From the NCBI GenBank assembly GCA_905182795.1, contig CAJJCZ010000005.1, positions 1-38,509 of the forward strand: a stretch of DNA of 38,509 nucleotides, written 5' to 3'. Source of the DNA: an uncultured bacterium (GTDB taxonomy: Bacteria; Fidelibacterota; Marinisomatia; Marinisomatales; Marinisomataceae). Position numbers and translations under genes: made by a program. Numbering within the stretch: the stretch's first letter is position 1; each line of letters opens with the position of its first letter. The notes under the pieces were generated by a model. The model saw only the letters and a program-made list of their open reading frames with translations. It had not been told where the DNA came from and did not search any database. This document shows, piece by piece, positions 7,988 through 16,542 of this stretch.

Positions 7988-9091
7988 CTAACAGCTTTCA
8001 AGTGTTTCTTTTGCTAGCATATCAACTACTTTTTTGAAATCTTTTGTCTCTTCATACATTCTTAATTGTCGATCTGCGCTGGTACCATTTTCTAGCATTG
8101 TATGGATATATTCAATCTCTTTTTCTGTACCCAATTCTTTTGCACTTTCGCTCACAATATCAAGCAATTCATTAAATAATATCTTTGTATCCGTTTCTTT
8201 TACTGCGCCTAGATCAATCATTTTTCCATTAATACCATGTCTCATTGCTCTCCATTTATTCTCAGAAATAAGAGACTGTCTATAATTTCTCCAACTAATA
8301 TTACGTTCACGATTACGAATCATGGTTGCAACAAGAGCTTGGATTAAAGCAGCAATTGCTATGACTTCATCTACCTTTGTTGTTGAGTCGCACATTCTAA
8401 ATTCTAGCGTTGGAAATTTATCATGCGGCCTTATATCCCACCAAATTTTAGAAGGAGTATCAATAGATTTTGTTGTTAGTAATTGATTAACAAATTCATC
8501 GTATGACTTTGCAGAATCAAATGTTTCTGGTGGACCTGTGCGCGGTAAATCTTCAAATACAATTCCTCGATATGATTTAAAGCCCGTATCTTCTCCCTGC
8601 CAAAAAGGCGACGAACTCGATAGACTCATTATATGAGGAATAAAATATCTCATTTGATTCATTACATCTATTCTAAGATCTTTATCTGGAATACCTATAT
8701 GAACATGCATACCAAAAATCAATAATCTCTTTGCCACATACTGCATACTATCATAAAGACCATGATAACGCTCTTTATCTGTAAGGGCTTGATCTTTCCA
8801 ATGTGAATAAGGATGTGTCCCTGCAGCAATAATTTTACAATTATTTTCTTCAGCATAATTAGATGCCAATCGTCTTAAGCGAATGACTTCATTTCTCATT
8901 TCTTTAATATTTTTACAAACCTTACTCGTTACTTCTAGCTGTGATTTTAGAAATTCAGGAACGATACTATCTTTAATTAACATTGCATCGCGTTCTAAAA
9001 ATTCAGCGATATATGATGTAAGCTCACCCGTCTCCGGATCAATAACTTGATATTCTTCTTCGATTCCAACTGTTAATTGTTTGATATCCAT
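7988..9091 (-). CDS. YbdK-type carboxylate-amine ligase (glutamate-cysteine ligase family 2)
   Basis: A 367-residue protein from the start at 9091 (MDIKQLTVGIEEEYQV). The N-terminal TVGIEEEYQ metal/ATP site and the central GMHVHIGIPD and EFRMCDSTT motifs are those of the GCS2/YbdK family. YbdK proteins have weak glutamate-cysteine ligase activity; the physiological substrate is often unknown. A longer frame to 9166 would overlap the divergent glycosyltransferase and lacks family similarity, so it was rejected. It probably shares a transcript with the que operon. Confidence 0.88.
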   Translation of the reverse strand: MDIKQLTVGIEEEYQVIDPETGELTSYIAEFLERDAMLIKDSIVPEFLKSQLEVTSKVCKNIKEMRNEVIRLRRLASNYAEENNCKIIAAGTHPYSHWKDQALTDKERYHGLYDSMQYVAKRLLIFGMHVHIGIPDKDLRIDVMNQMRYFIPHIMSLSSSSPFWQGEDTGFKSYRGIVFEDLPRTGPPETFDSAKSYDEFVNQLLTTKSIDTPSKIWWDIRPHDKFPTLEFRMCDSTTKVDEVIAIAALIQALVATMIRNRERNISWRNYRQSLISENKWRAMRHGINGKMIDLGAVKETDTKILFNELLDIVSESAKELGTEKEIEYIHTMLENGTSADRQLRMYEETKDFKKVVDMLAKETLESC

Positions 9092-9150
9092 AATTGCATC
9101 TAATTTAAAAAAAAATAGCTTATAAGATTGATGATAAATAATTTTAGCAA

Positions 9151-9963
9151 ATGCAGTCAACTTCAATCATTCTTTCTACCTATAATAAGCCTGACTTTTT
9201 AAGGAAGGTTTTAATCGGATATAACTGTCAAACATATTCAGACTTTGATATTATAATTGCTGACGATGGATCTAGCAAAGACACAAAAAATATTATAGGA
9301 TATTTTAAGGACAATACTAGTCTTGATATAAAACATATATGGCATCAAGACGAGGGATTTCAAAAAAGTGTTATACTTAATAAAGCAATTCAAGCAAGCA
9401 AAAGTGATTATCTTATATTTAGTGATGGTGATTGTATTCCAAATCAATCATTCATTCAAACACATATAGATTTAGCAGAGAAAGATTATTTTCTATCTGG
9501 AGGCCATTTTCCACTTAGCTCTTCCGTTTCTAACCTTATAACAGAAGATATAATTTTATCCCAGAAATGCTTCAATAAAGGATTTCTAATATCCCATGGG
9601 CAAATGTTATCTAAAAATTATTTGAAATTATTACAAACAAATCTATCAAGTAAATTTCTAGACATAATAACCCCAACTAGGTCTACATTTAATGGAAATA
9701 ATACTTCTGCATGGCGAAAAGATATCATAAAGGTAAATGGCTTTGATCAGCGCATGAAATATGGGGGTTTAGATTGCGAGTTAGGAGAAAGACTTAGCAA
9801 TATGGGTATAAGATCTAAACAAGTTCGTCATAGGTCATGCTGTCTACATCTTTATCATGATAGACCTTATAAAAATAATATTTCTATGGAAAAAAATCGT
9901 CTTATCAGGTATGAGACGTATACCAATAAAAGTATCTATACTTCATTCGGAATTAAGAAATAG
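9151..9963 (+). CDS. Family 2 glycosyltransferase (GT-A fold)
   Basis: A 270-residue transferase. It opens SIILSTYNKPDFL, followed by the nucleotide motif ADDGSSKDT and the metal motif SDGDCIPN (DGD). A galactosyltransferase-C-like region (FNGNNTSAWRKD, GFDQRM, LDCELGERL) follows. It is the first gene of a plus-strand surface-glycan cluster and is followed by TagB- and TagD-like genes. The sugar and acceptor are unknown. Confidence 0.88.
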   Translation: MQSTSIILSTYNKPDFLRKVLIGYNCQTYSDFDIIIADDGSSKDTKNIIGYFKDNTSLDIKHIWHQDEGFQKSVILNKAIQASKSDYLIFSDGDCIPNQSFIQTHIDLAEKDYFLSGGHFPLSSSVSNLITEDIILSQKCFNKGFLISHGQMLSKNYLKLLQTNLSSKFLDIITPTRSTFNGNNTSAWRKDIIKVNGFDQRMKYGGLDCELGERLSNMGIRSKQVRHRSCCLHLYHDRPYKNNISMEKNRLIRYETYTNKSIYTSFGIKK

Positions 9964-9967
9964 ATTT

Positions 9968-11050
9968 ATGAAAAATAATAACATATCTATCCTTTTTGAT
10001 GTTCAAGAGCTCTATTACTTACCTCAATATCTACCTGTTTATCATGAATTTTTAAAACGAAATAAAGGCAATGCAACATTTGTATTTCATCATGGAAAAT
10101 TTGATAAAATAATAGAAAGTATCATCAAATCAGAAAATTTAAATCATACATGGGTACAGAGCAACGTTCAGGCTAATGAATTCTATCAAAATCAAAAAGC
10201 TGATTGGATATTTTTTGGAAATACATTTCCATTTCTTAATCAAATTCATGAAGTAAGTAAGTCTATTCAACTCGGTCATGGCGTTGGTCCAAAATCAAGT
10301 TATTATACAAAATCAGACACTCCAACTACTGTGCGATTTGTTGAGGGAGAGTATAGAACAAACCGTCTTAGAAATATCTATCCTGATAATAATTTTGTAA
10401 ATGTAGGGTTTGCAAAATTAGATCCAATCCTTAATGGTGATATGGTTGGGCTTGACTTAAATGCCCTAGATCTAGATCCAACAAAAAAAACAATGGTATA
10501 TGCCCCTACATTTTATCCTAGTAGTATTGAAAGATTTCCAAAAAACTTTCCTAAAGACTTCCAAGATCTGAATATAATGATTAAGCCCCATTACTTCTCA
10601 CTAAGTAAAGATAAATATAAAAAGCAACGTGAACTTCTTGAACATTGGTCTCAATATGACAACGTTTATTTAGCAAAAGTTGATGATTATTCGCTTGTAC
10701 CTTTCATGGCAACAGCGGATCTACTCATGAGTGATGCCTCCTCAGCAATTATTGAATTTGCGGCCTTAGATAAGCCAGTAATATGGTGTAATTTTTTAAA
10801 ATTACGTTGGACCTATAGAGGTATTTTTTCTTATCGATTAAAAAAACGTATGGATAAAGATTACAATGAATATTCTAAAATAGCTGTTCGTTCTGATTCA
10901 TATGACATACTAAAAAAGAATGTTAAAGAACAGTTACTGAATCCTGCATCTCTATCAAAAGATCGATTACATTATGCGAATAAACTTGCAGGATCCTTAG
11001 ATGGAAAAGCAAGCGAAAGAATAATAGATTATTTATTAGAAAATAAATAA
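9968..11050 (+). CDS. CDP-glycerol glycerophosphotransferase-like (TagB/TagF family)
   Basis: A 360-residue protein from the ATG at 9968, 4 nt after the GT2 stop. Family motifs are GHGVGPKSSYY (catalytic His region), MVYAPTFYPSS, IKPHYF and the nucleotide-binding MSDASSAIIEFAALDKPV. TagB/TagF enzymes transfer glycerol phosphate from CDP-glycerol to teichoic-acid-like polymers; in Gram-negatives relatives build capsule phosphopolymers. A membrane-peripheral location is expected. The adjacent TagD-like gene supports a CDP-polyol donor. Confidence 0.85.
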   Translation: MKNNNISILFDVQELYYLPQYLPVYHEFLKRNKGNATFVFHHGKFDKIIESIIKSENLNHTWVQSNVQANEFYQNQKADWIFFGNTFPFLNQIHEVSKSIQLGHGVGPKSSYYTKSDTPTTVRFVEGEYRTNRLRNIYPDNNFVNVGFAKLDPILNGDMVGLDLNALDLDPTKKTMVYAPTFYPSSIERFPKNFPKDFQDLNIMIKPHYFSLSKDKYKKQRELLEHWSQYDNVYLAKVDDYSLVPFMATADLLMSDASSAIIEFAALDKPVIWCNFLKLRWTYRGIFSYRLKKRMDKDYNEYSKIAVRSDSYDILKKNVKEQLLNPASLSKDRLHYANKLAGSLDGKASERIIDYLLENK

Positions 11051-11065
11051 GTATTTTACACAGCG

Positions 11066-11479
11066 ATGAAAAAAATTGGTTACACAACTGGCGTCTTTGA
11101 TTTATTTCATATTGGCCATCTTAATATATTAAAACGTGCTAGACTGGAATGTGACTATCTTATTGTTGGTATTACTAGTGATGAACTTTCCCTATCAGGA
11201 AAAAATCAAAAACCAGTAATTCCATTTCAAGAAAGGATGGAAATTGTTGAATCAATTAAGTTTGTTGATGAAGTAGTTCCACAAACTAACTATGATAAGA
11301 TGGAAGCATGGAATAATTTAAAGTTCGATATGATGTTTGTTGGCGATGATTGGAAAGGAACTGATCAATGGAATATCATAGAAAAAGATTTTAGTGAGTA
11401 TGGTGTTGAAATTATCTATTTCCCATACACATCTCATACCTCTAGTACAATCTTAAGAAATATCTTAGATAAAATATAA
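11066..11479 (+). CDS. Glycerol-3-phosphate cytidylyltransferase-like (TagD family)
   Basis: A 137-residue cytidylyltransferase, close to the length of TagD. The nucleotidyl-transferase signature GVFDLFHIGH is at residues 9-18, VGDDWKGTD near 92-100, and a C-terminal HTSSTIL replaces the usual RTSGISTT. The expected reaction is CTP plus glycerol 3-phosphate (or a related polyol phosphate) to CDP-polyol, the donor for the neighbouring TagB-like enzyme. The altered second signature leaves substrate specificity open. Confidence 0.85.
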   Translation: MKKIGYTTGVFDLFHIGHLNILKRARLECDYLIVGITSDELSLSGKNQKPVIPFQERMEIVESIKFVDEVVPQTNYDKMEAWNNLKFDMMFVGDDWKGTDQWNIIEKDFSEYGVEIIYFPYTSHTSSTILRNILDKI

Positions 11480-11509
11480 TTCCACTATAATTAATTCTTA
11501 ATTTCATAG

Positions 11510-12541
11510 ATGAATATCTTATATGGAATATCGGCAACTGGCAACGGCCATATTAGTAGATCTAGAATTATCGTAAAAGCTCTAAAAAAAAGAGGACATT
11601 CAGTCGATGTTATCTTAAGTGGTAGAGAAGAAAAAGATTTTTTTGATATAGAGGAACTAGCTCCATTTCAGATTAAAAAAGGATTCACTTTCGTGAGCAA
11701 GAAAGGAAAGTTGAATTATACCCAAACCGTATTACAATCTCATCCAATACAATTCTTCAATGATATAAAATCTATAGATAATATATATGATTTGATCATT
11801 ACCGATTTTGAGCCTATAAGCGCTTATGCTGCTAAAAGACACAAAATACCATGTATGGGAATAGGTCATCAATATTCATTCTATAAAAATATTCCGATGA
11901 CAAAAAAGATAAAATTTGCTAGTATATTTTTTCCAAAAATATATGCTCCTGTAAATTTTACTATTCCTTTTCATTTTCATCATTTCAATAAACCTATCCT
12001 TCCACCATTCATTGATCCTCTGTTATACAATCAAATAGATAAAAATCAAATAAGTGAAGATATTCTAGTTTATTTACCATGGGAAAACCTAGATGATATG
12101 ATTGCTATATTAAAAACTATATCAAAAAAATTTATCGTGTATACAAAGATTAAATCAATACAAACAGTTGAGAATATTACTTTGAAACCATTCTCAAACA
12201 TGACCTTTAAACAAGATTTAATGCGATGCAATTCTTTAATTACTAATGCTGGATTTCAATTAATATCAGAAGCACTTTTTTTAGGAAAACCAATTCTATG
12301 CAAACCGCAAAAAGGTCAGCCTGAGCAAGAGCATAATGCAAAAATACTTGATGAACTTCAATATGCTACCGTAGCAAAAGAGATTAATATCAAAATCATT
12401 AAAGATTGGATTAATAAGAGTAAAAAGATTAAAATAGATTTTTCAGATCCAACAAATTTAATAATAGATATCATTGAAAATAGAGAGAAGGATTTTTCAA
12501 ATGAAATTAATAAGCTATGGCAGATAAAAAAAACCTATTAG
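11510..12541 (+). CDS. GT28/MGT-like glycosyltransferase
   Basis: A 343-residue GT-B-fold protein. The N-terminal ILYGISATGNGHISRS (glycine-rich, GNGH) is the acceptor-side loop of the GT28-like family, and the C-terminal nucleotide-binding half has SLITNAGFQLISEALFLGKP and PQKGQPEQEHNA. Similar proteins are annotated as glycosyltransferases of unknown specificity. It closes the glycan gene set; its stop lies 25 nt inside the rlmN frame, so rlmN is probably translationally linked. Confidence 0.8.
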   Translation: MNILYGISATGNGHISRSRIIVKALKKRGHSVDVILSGREEKDFFDIEELAPFQIKKGFTFVSKKGKLNYTQTVLQSHPIQFFNDIKSIDNIYDLIITDFEPISAYAAKRHKIPCMGIGHQYSFYKNIPMTKKIKFASIFFPKIYAPVNFTIPFHFHHFNKPILPPFIDPLLYNQIDKNQISEDILVYLPWENLDDMIAILKTISKKFIVYTKIKSIQTVENITLKPFSNMTFKQDLMRCNSLITNAGFQLISEALFLGKPILCKPQKGQPEQEHNAKILDELQYATVAKEINIKIIKDWINKSKKIKIDFSDPTNLIIDIIENREKDFSNEINKLWQIKKTY

Positions 12542-13599
12542 GCTACTCACAAGAAAAGCTGGAGCAGTTTTTTTTAGATATAAATGAACCATCTTTTAGA
12601 GCGAAACAATTATTAAAATGGGTCCATCAAAAAGGTGAATTAGACTTTGCCAATATGAGCAACTTCAATAAATCTCTTCGAGAAAAAATGAAAGAAATAG
12701 CTGTTTTAATACCTCCAAAATTAAAGAAAGTGTTGGTATCGGATGATGGAACTAAAAAATATTTAATTGAACTAGATTCAGGTTCATCCATAGAGATGGT
12801 AAGGATACCTGAAAAGAAAAGAATAACCTTATGTATTTCTTCTCAAGCAGGCTGTGCTCTCCAATGTACATTTTGTGCCACCGGAGCACAGGGATTCGAA
12901 AAGAATCTGACACCAGATGAAATTATTGGACAACTCTGGCTAGCAAATTTTCATGATAAAGAAGATATCCCAATTACTAACGTTGTTTTTATGGGGATGG
13001 GAGAACCGCTTTTAAATTTTGAACCCGTAATTGATTCTGCTGAAATTATGCGTGATGAATCAGCATATTTTTTATCTAAAAAAAGAATAACTATTAGTAC
13101 CTCTGGATTAGTTCCCCAGATTAATCAGCTTGCTGAAAGAACGGATGTATCCCTTGCCATATCTTTACATGCAGCAGATGATGACCTAAGAGATATTATT
13201 GTTCCAATTAATAAGAAATATCCAATTGATGAACTATTAAGTGCATGCAAAAACTATTTATCTGTCCGTGAAGATAGACGATATATTACCATTGAATATA
13301 TTCTAATAGATGGTATCAATGACTCTATGGCTCATGCAAGAAGCCTAGGTAAAATATTATCTGGTCTTGCATGTAAAATTAATCTAATCCCCTTTAATCC
13401 TTTTGATGGCTGTGATTATAAACGATCTAATAACAGAAATATTGAAGCGTTTAAAAAACACTTATTTGATAAAGGATATATTACAACTCTACGAGTAACT
13501 AGAGGAGATGATATTGATGGAGCATGTGGACAGCTTGTAGGAAATTTAAAGAAGGCAACTAAAGGAAAGAAAGTTATAGAACGTGAAGCTATGGCTTAA
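12517..13599 (+). CDS. rlmN: Dual-specificity 23S rRNA/tRNA adenine-C2 methyltransferase RlmN
   Basis: A 360-residue radical SAM enzyme that methylates C2 of A2503 in 23S rRNA and A37 in some tRNAs. The cluster motif CALQCTFC supplies Cys113, Cys117 and Cys120, and the C-terminal methyl-carrying cysteine is Cys337 in DGACGQL. The ATG at 12517 lies inside the preceding glycosyltransferase gene (25-nt overlap) and gives a normal-length N-terminus. The 3' end overlaps the convergent glutaredoxin by 4 nt. Confidence 0.95.
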   Translation: MADKKNLLGYSQEKLEQFFLDINEPSFRAKQLLKWVHQKGELDFANMSNFNKSLREKMKEIAVLIPPKLKKVLVSDDGTKKYLIELDSGSSIEMVRIPEKKRITLCISSQAGCALQCTFCATGAQGFEKNLTPDEIIGQLWLANFHDKEDIPITNVVFMGMGEPLLNFEPVIDSAEIMRDESAYFLSKKRITISTSGLVPQINQLAERTDVSLAISLHAADDDLRDIIVPINKKYPIDELLSACKNYLSVREDRRYITIEYILIDGINDSMAHARSLGKILSGLACKINLIPFNPFDGCDYKRSNNRNIEAFKKHLFDKGYITTLRVTRGDDIDGACGQLVGNLKKATKGKKVIEREAMA

Positions 13600-13853
13600 T
13601 TATTTTTTCTCTCAAAATATTGTACTAAATCTGTAAAACCACCAATAGGAACATCGTTAATCACAATCTGAGGAACTGTTGTTCCCTTAGTCATTGCTGC
13701 CATTTTCTCTCTGGTAATATTATTTTCTTCGATATCTATCTCATTAAAAGAAAATCCATTTTCCGTTAAGAACTGTTTTGCCATTTTACAGGGACCACAC
13801 CAAGAAGCGCTATAAATTGTTATTTTTGTACTTTCTGGCTTTAGATTATTCAT
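13596..13853 (-). CDS. Glutaredoxin-like protein with a CGPC active site
   Basis: An 85-residue protein starting at 13853. The active-site motif is CGPC (Cys19-Cys22), the motif normal for thioredoxins, within a glutaredoxin-sized fold. The glutathione/cis-proline motif TVPQIVI (Pro61) and GGFTDL match glutaredoxins. It is a monocistronic convergent gene next to rlmN. It could reduce disulfides in either glutathione- or thioredoxin-dependent fashion. Confidence 0.85.
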   Translation of the reverse strand: MNNLKPESTKITIYSASWCGPCKMAKQFLTENGFSFNEIDIEENNITREKMAAMTKGTTVPQIVINDVPIGGFTDLVQYFERKNN

Positions 13854-13933
13854 GAAAGAATATACCAAATGGGAATCAACAAAGAAAAAATATTTTTATT
13901 TCTTATCATATATAATAATAGCTAAAATACCAT

Positions 13934-14017
13934 ATGGAATTTGGATTATACTATTGGGGAATATTTGGAGGAGTGATACTATTTGTATTTCTCATCTCTC
14001 TACTTTTTAACCCTTAA
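13934..14017 (+). CDS. 27-residue membrane micropeptide
   Basis: A micro-ORF reading MEFGLYYWGIFGGVILF followed by a second hydrophobic half and ending FNP. Nearly the whole peptide is one membrane helix. A TATAAT at 13911-13916 upstream is a plausible -10 box, although no good -35 or ribosome-binding site is seen. The stop is 12 nt before the DUF5652 ATG, with that gene's SD AAGGAG in between. It may be a real peptide or a leader ORF. Confidence 0.45.
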   Translation: MEFGLYYWGIFGGVILFVFLISLLFNP

Positions 14018-14029
14018 AAAGGAGTTATT

Positions 14030-14260
14030 ATGGAATTTATACAATCATTTGGAGAATACTTAATTGCTAACCCGGCAGCAATGATTGCTGTATCTCTTTA
14101 TCAGGGGCTATGGGCAATGCTTGGAGTATGGTTTGCAGCAAGGAATGATCATAAAGTTTGGTTTGTTGTTATAGCACTTTCAAATACTATGGGTATAATT
14201 GAAATCATTTACTTAGCAAAAAAGACAACATTTTTTAAAAACTTTAATATCAATGGGTAA
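14030..14260 (+). CDS. DUF5652-like small membrane protein
   Basis: A 76-residue protein with two hydrophobic helices (about 15-35 and 42-62) separated by a charged ARNDHKVWF turn, followed by TMGIIEIIYL. This arrangement matches my memory of the DUF5652 family, function unknown. A strong AAAAAGGAG ribosome-binding site precedes the ATG. It overlaps the following lipoprotein gene by 8 nt. Confidence 0.7.
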   Translation: MEFIQSFGEYLIANPAAMIAVSLYQGLWAMLGVWFAARNDHKVWFVVIALSNTMGIIEIIYLAKKTTFFKNFNING

Positions 14261-14459
14261 TAGACACTTTCCAACTATTATTGCACTTATAATGCTGGTA
14301 GCAATGCTAGGTTTAATGAGCAATTGTCAAGTCAAAACTGACATTCCATTAGAATATAACTCTCCTACTGATTCCAGCGAGCATCTTGATGAGAATGGAG
14401 AGCCAATGAAAAAACGTATTGTGTCTTATGAATTTCAACGAGACAACAAGAATCCTTGA
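14253..14459 (+). CDS. Small lipoprotein
   Basis: A 68-residue protein with a signal helix (about 9-23) and a lipobox-like LMSNC at Cys25. The mature 44 residues are polar and acidic, without recognised domain. It overlaps DUF5652 upstream by 8 nt and the next gene by 4 nt (a TTG start inside its TGA), so it is embedded in a coupled operon. Function is unknown. Confidence 0.6.
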   Translation: MGNRHFPTIIALIMLVAMLGLMSNCQVKTDIPLEYNSPTDSSEHLDENGEPMKKRIVSYEFQRDNKNP

Positions 14460-15376
14460 AAAAAGTACTCTCGATTGGCGTTTCTCTTGCCTGTCTTTAT
14501 ATAGCATTTCAGCAGGTTGACTTAAATCAAATCTTTAGCGCTTTATCTAATACGCATTTATCTTATGTTATAGCTGCTTTAATAATTACTAATATCACAT
14601 TTTTTATCAGGTCTTTACGATGGAAAACTCTTCTAAATTCTCCAAAATCTCTTACCTTGAAGCATTATTTATCGACAACACATATTGGATATTTTATAAA
14701 TAATATTCTCCCATTCAGAGCTGGAGATATATTTCGAGCTAAACTATTATCAAACCATGATAAGAGTATAAAACTAAGTTATTTGATTGGGAGTCTTGTT
14801 GGAGAAAAAATTATTGATCTTTGGGTGATAGGGCTATTTAGTGTCATATTGATTCTACTCGGATATACTAACCTACTTGGCGTTCAATTTATAGTTACTG
14901 TTATTGCTATATCCTTTCTGAGTTCATTAATTATTTTTGGGCGACATAGCTTATCCAGTAGATTGCTCGTCACGTTTCCATCATTAACTAATTTTGTTTC
15001 AGGGTATAAATTAGTATCAGAAAATAAGGTTCGTTTATGGAGTTGGTCTATGTTACTATGGATTAGTTTTGTGGCGTATGTAACTTTGTCATTGAAAGCA
15101 ATTGGAATCGTATTAACGTTAGAACAAGCCTTAGGACTAACGATTATATCTAGCATTGTTAGTTCATTCCCTATCGCTCCTGCTGCAATTGGAACATACC
15201 ATTTAGCAGTGATTTATTGTCTACATAACTTATATGGTATCAATATAGAGTTAGCGCAAACAGGTGCTATTGTTATGCATAGTATTTTTCTTCTGTACAG
15301 TATTGTAGTAGGTTATATATATTTGCTATCTGAAAATCTAAATATTGGATCGATAGTAAATGACGACAAAAACTAA
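14456..15376 (+). CDS. Lysylphosphatidylglycerol synthase-like transmembrane (UPF0104) protein
   Basis: A 306-residue protein with about eight membrane helices and the family motifs NNILPFRAGDIFRA and the glycine/proline-rich SSFPIAPAAIGTYHLAVIY near the C-terminus. It corresponds to the flippase-like membrane domain of MprF without the soluble aminoacyl-transferase domain. Lipid or polyprenyl-linked substrate translocation is a common hypothesis. It starts with TTG inside the TGA of the lipoprotein and overlaps the DUF1295 gene by 17 nt. Confidence 0.85.
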   Translation: MKKVLSIGVSLACLYIAFQQVDLNQIFSALSNTHLSYVIAALIITNITFFIRSLRWKTLLNSPKSLTLKHYLSTTHIGYFINNILPFRAGDIFRAKLLSNHDKSIKLSYLIGSLVGEKIIDLWVIGLFSVILILLGYTNLLGVQFIVTVIAISFLSSLIIFGRHSLSSRLLVTFPSLTNFVSGYKLVSENKVRLWSWSMLLWISFVAYVTLSLKAIGIVLTLEQALGLTIISSIVSSFPIAPAAIGTYHLAVIYCLHNLYGINIELAQTGAIVMHSIFLLYSIVVGYIYLLSENLNIGSIVNDDKN

Positions 15377-16271
15377 AGGATTGCTTACAGTATTATTTGC
15401 CTACACTATCGCTATAGGATTAGGAGTGCTATCTATTCTATACAATCTTCATCTTGGAGATATGCTACAAATCTTTATTGCTGATATAATCGCAACATTT
15501 ATGATTTATTGTTTCAGTGTTACGTATAAAAATTCTTCATTCTATGATCCATACTGGTCTGTAATTCCTCCATTTATTCTATTATTTTGGATATGGAAAC
15601 AAGACTTTATTTTTACTGGGACAGTCAGTTTACTAATCTTTGCCATGCTATTTTGGTCCATACGCTTAACAACCAATTGGATAAAAACTTGGGAAGGACT
15701 ACATCATGAAGATTGGCGTTATGTTGATATGAGAAAAAATCTAGGTAGCTCTTTTGAGCTTCTAGGTAACTTTGGTGGTATCCATTTCTTTCCAACATTA
15801 ATTGTATTTTTCTGCTGTATGCCTATGGGAGTAACTCTTCAATTACAAGAATTTATGCCCGATACAAGCATGCAAGCATATGCCGGATTTTTTATCTGCA
15901 TTTTAGGTATTTTGTATGAAATTATTTCTGATGTACAATTACATCGTTTTAGAAGAAAAAATCCACATCAAAAAGGTATTATAGAAACAGGATTATGGAA
16001 TTATTCAAGGCATCCAAATTATTATGGTGAGATCTTATTTTGGTGGGGAATATTTTTATTTGGTAATTCATATCTATCACAGACTGAGGGACTTGGCTTG
16101 AGTTATTTAATTCTCGCTCCTATTGTAATGACATTAATGTTTTGGTATGCGAGTATTCCTTGGATTGAAATTAAAATTCTTCGTACAAGACCCGCATATA
16201 AAGATTATCAAAAAAGGGTTCATATTTTATTTCCAGAAATCACTATATTAAAACGCTTAATCGGTAAATAA
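15360..16271 (+). CDS. DUF1295 membrane protein (steroid 5-alpha-reductase-like)
   Basis: A 303-residue integral membrane protein with about seven helices. The C-terminal motif ETGLWNYSRHPNYYGEI is that of the DUF1295/ICMT/5-alpha-reductase superfamily, where the RHPNY segment binds a cofactor. RPAYKDYQKRV near the end is also typical. The substrate is unknown, but sterol-like or isoprenoid lipids are possible. A second member is at 25678. Confidence 0.85.
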   Translation: MTTKTKGLLTVLFAYTIAIGLGVLSILYNLHLGDMLQIFIADIIATFMIYCFSVTYKNSSFYDPYWSVIPPFILLFWIWKQDFIFTGTVSLLIFAMLFWSIRLTTNWIKTWEGLHHEDWRYVDMRKNLGSSFELLGNFGGIHFFPTLIVFFCCMPMGVTLQLQEFMPDTSMQAYAGFFICILGILYEIISDVQLHRFRRKNPHQKGIIETGLWNYSRHPNYYGEILFWWGIFLFGNSYLSQTEGLGLSYLILAPIVMTLMFWYASIPWIEIKILRTRPAYKDYQKRVHILFPEITILKRLIGK

Positions 16272-16276
16272 AAAAA

Positions 16277-16390
16277 ATGGATAATAATACAATGACAGTT
16301 TTAAAGATTTTTGGGCTAATTGGCTTAGCCTATTTCACTTTTTTTATGCTAGTAATGGTACCTCATAAAACCTGGTATTTCTTCGGATAA
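16277..16390 (+). CDS. 37-residue single-pass membrane peptide
   Basis: A micro-ORF starting 5 nt after the DUF1295 stop. It begins MDNNTMTVLKIFGLIGLAY and has one membrane helix (about 8-28), then PHKTWYFFG. There is no good ribosome-binding site, so reinitiation after DUF1295 would be needed. Not recognised. Confidence 0.5.
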   Translation: MDNNTMTVLKIFGLIGLAYFTFFMLVMVPHKTWYFFG

Positions 16391-16401
16391 TCTTATCCTC
16401 G

Positions 16402-16542
16402 ATGTTTAATCGTACTTTTTTTATTTGGCTAGCTCTTGTTTGTATATGGAATTTCGGTTACCCGCAAGCAACTCCCCTTCAAGATGTTATAATTGCTATT
16501 ATTCTAGCAGGATTATCTTACAAATTAAATCAAACCAACTAA
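16402..16542 (+). CDS. 46-residue two-helix membrane peptide
   Basis: A micro-ORF 11 nt after the 37-residue peptide. It starts MFNRTFFIWLALVCIWNFGY and a second hydrophobic part (DVIIAIILAGLSY) follows. Its 3' end overlaps the convergent YceI-like gene by 18 nt. No ribosome-binding site is clear. Membrane composition supports coding, but the start is uncertain. Confidence 0.45.
   Translation: MFNRTFFIWLALVCIWNFGYPQATPLQDVIIAIILAGLSYKLNQTN

Noticed and set aside
9092-9166. Longer start for the YbdK-like protein
   Set aside because: The extra residues have no family similarity and would overlap the divergent glycosyltransferase start.
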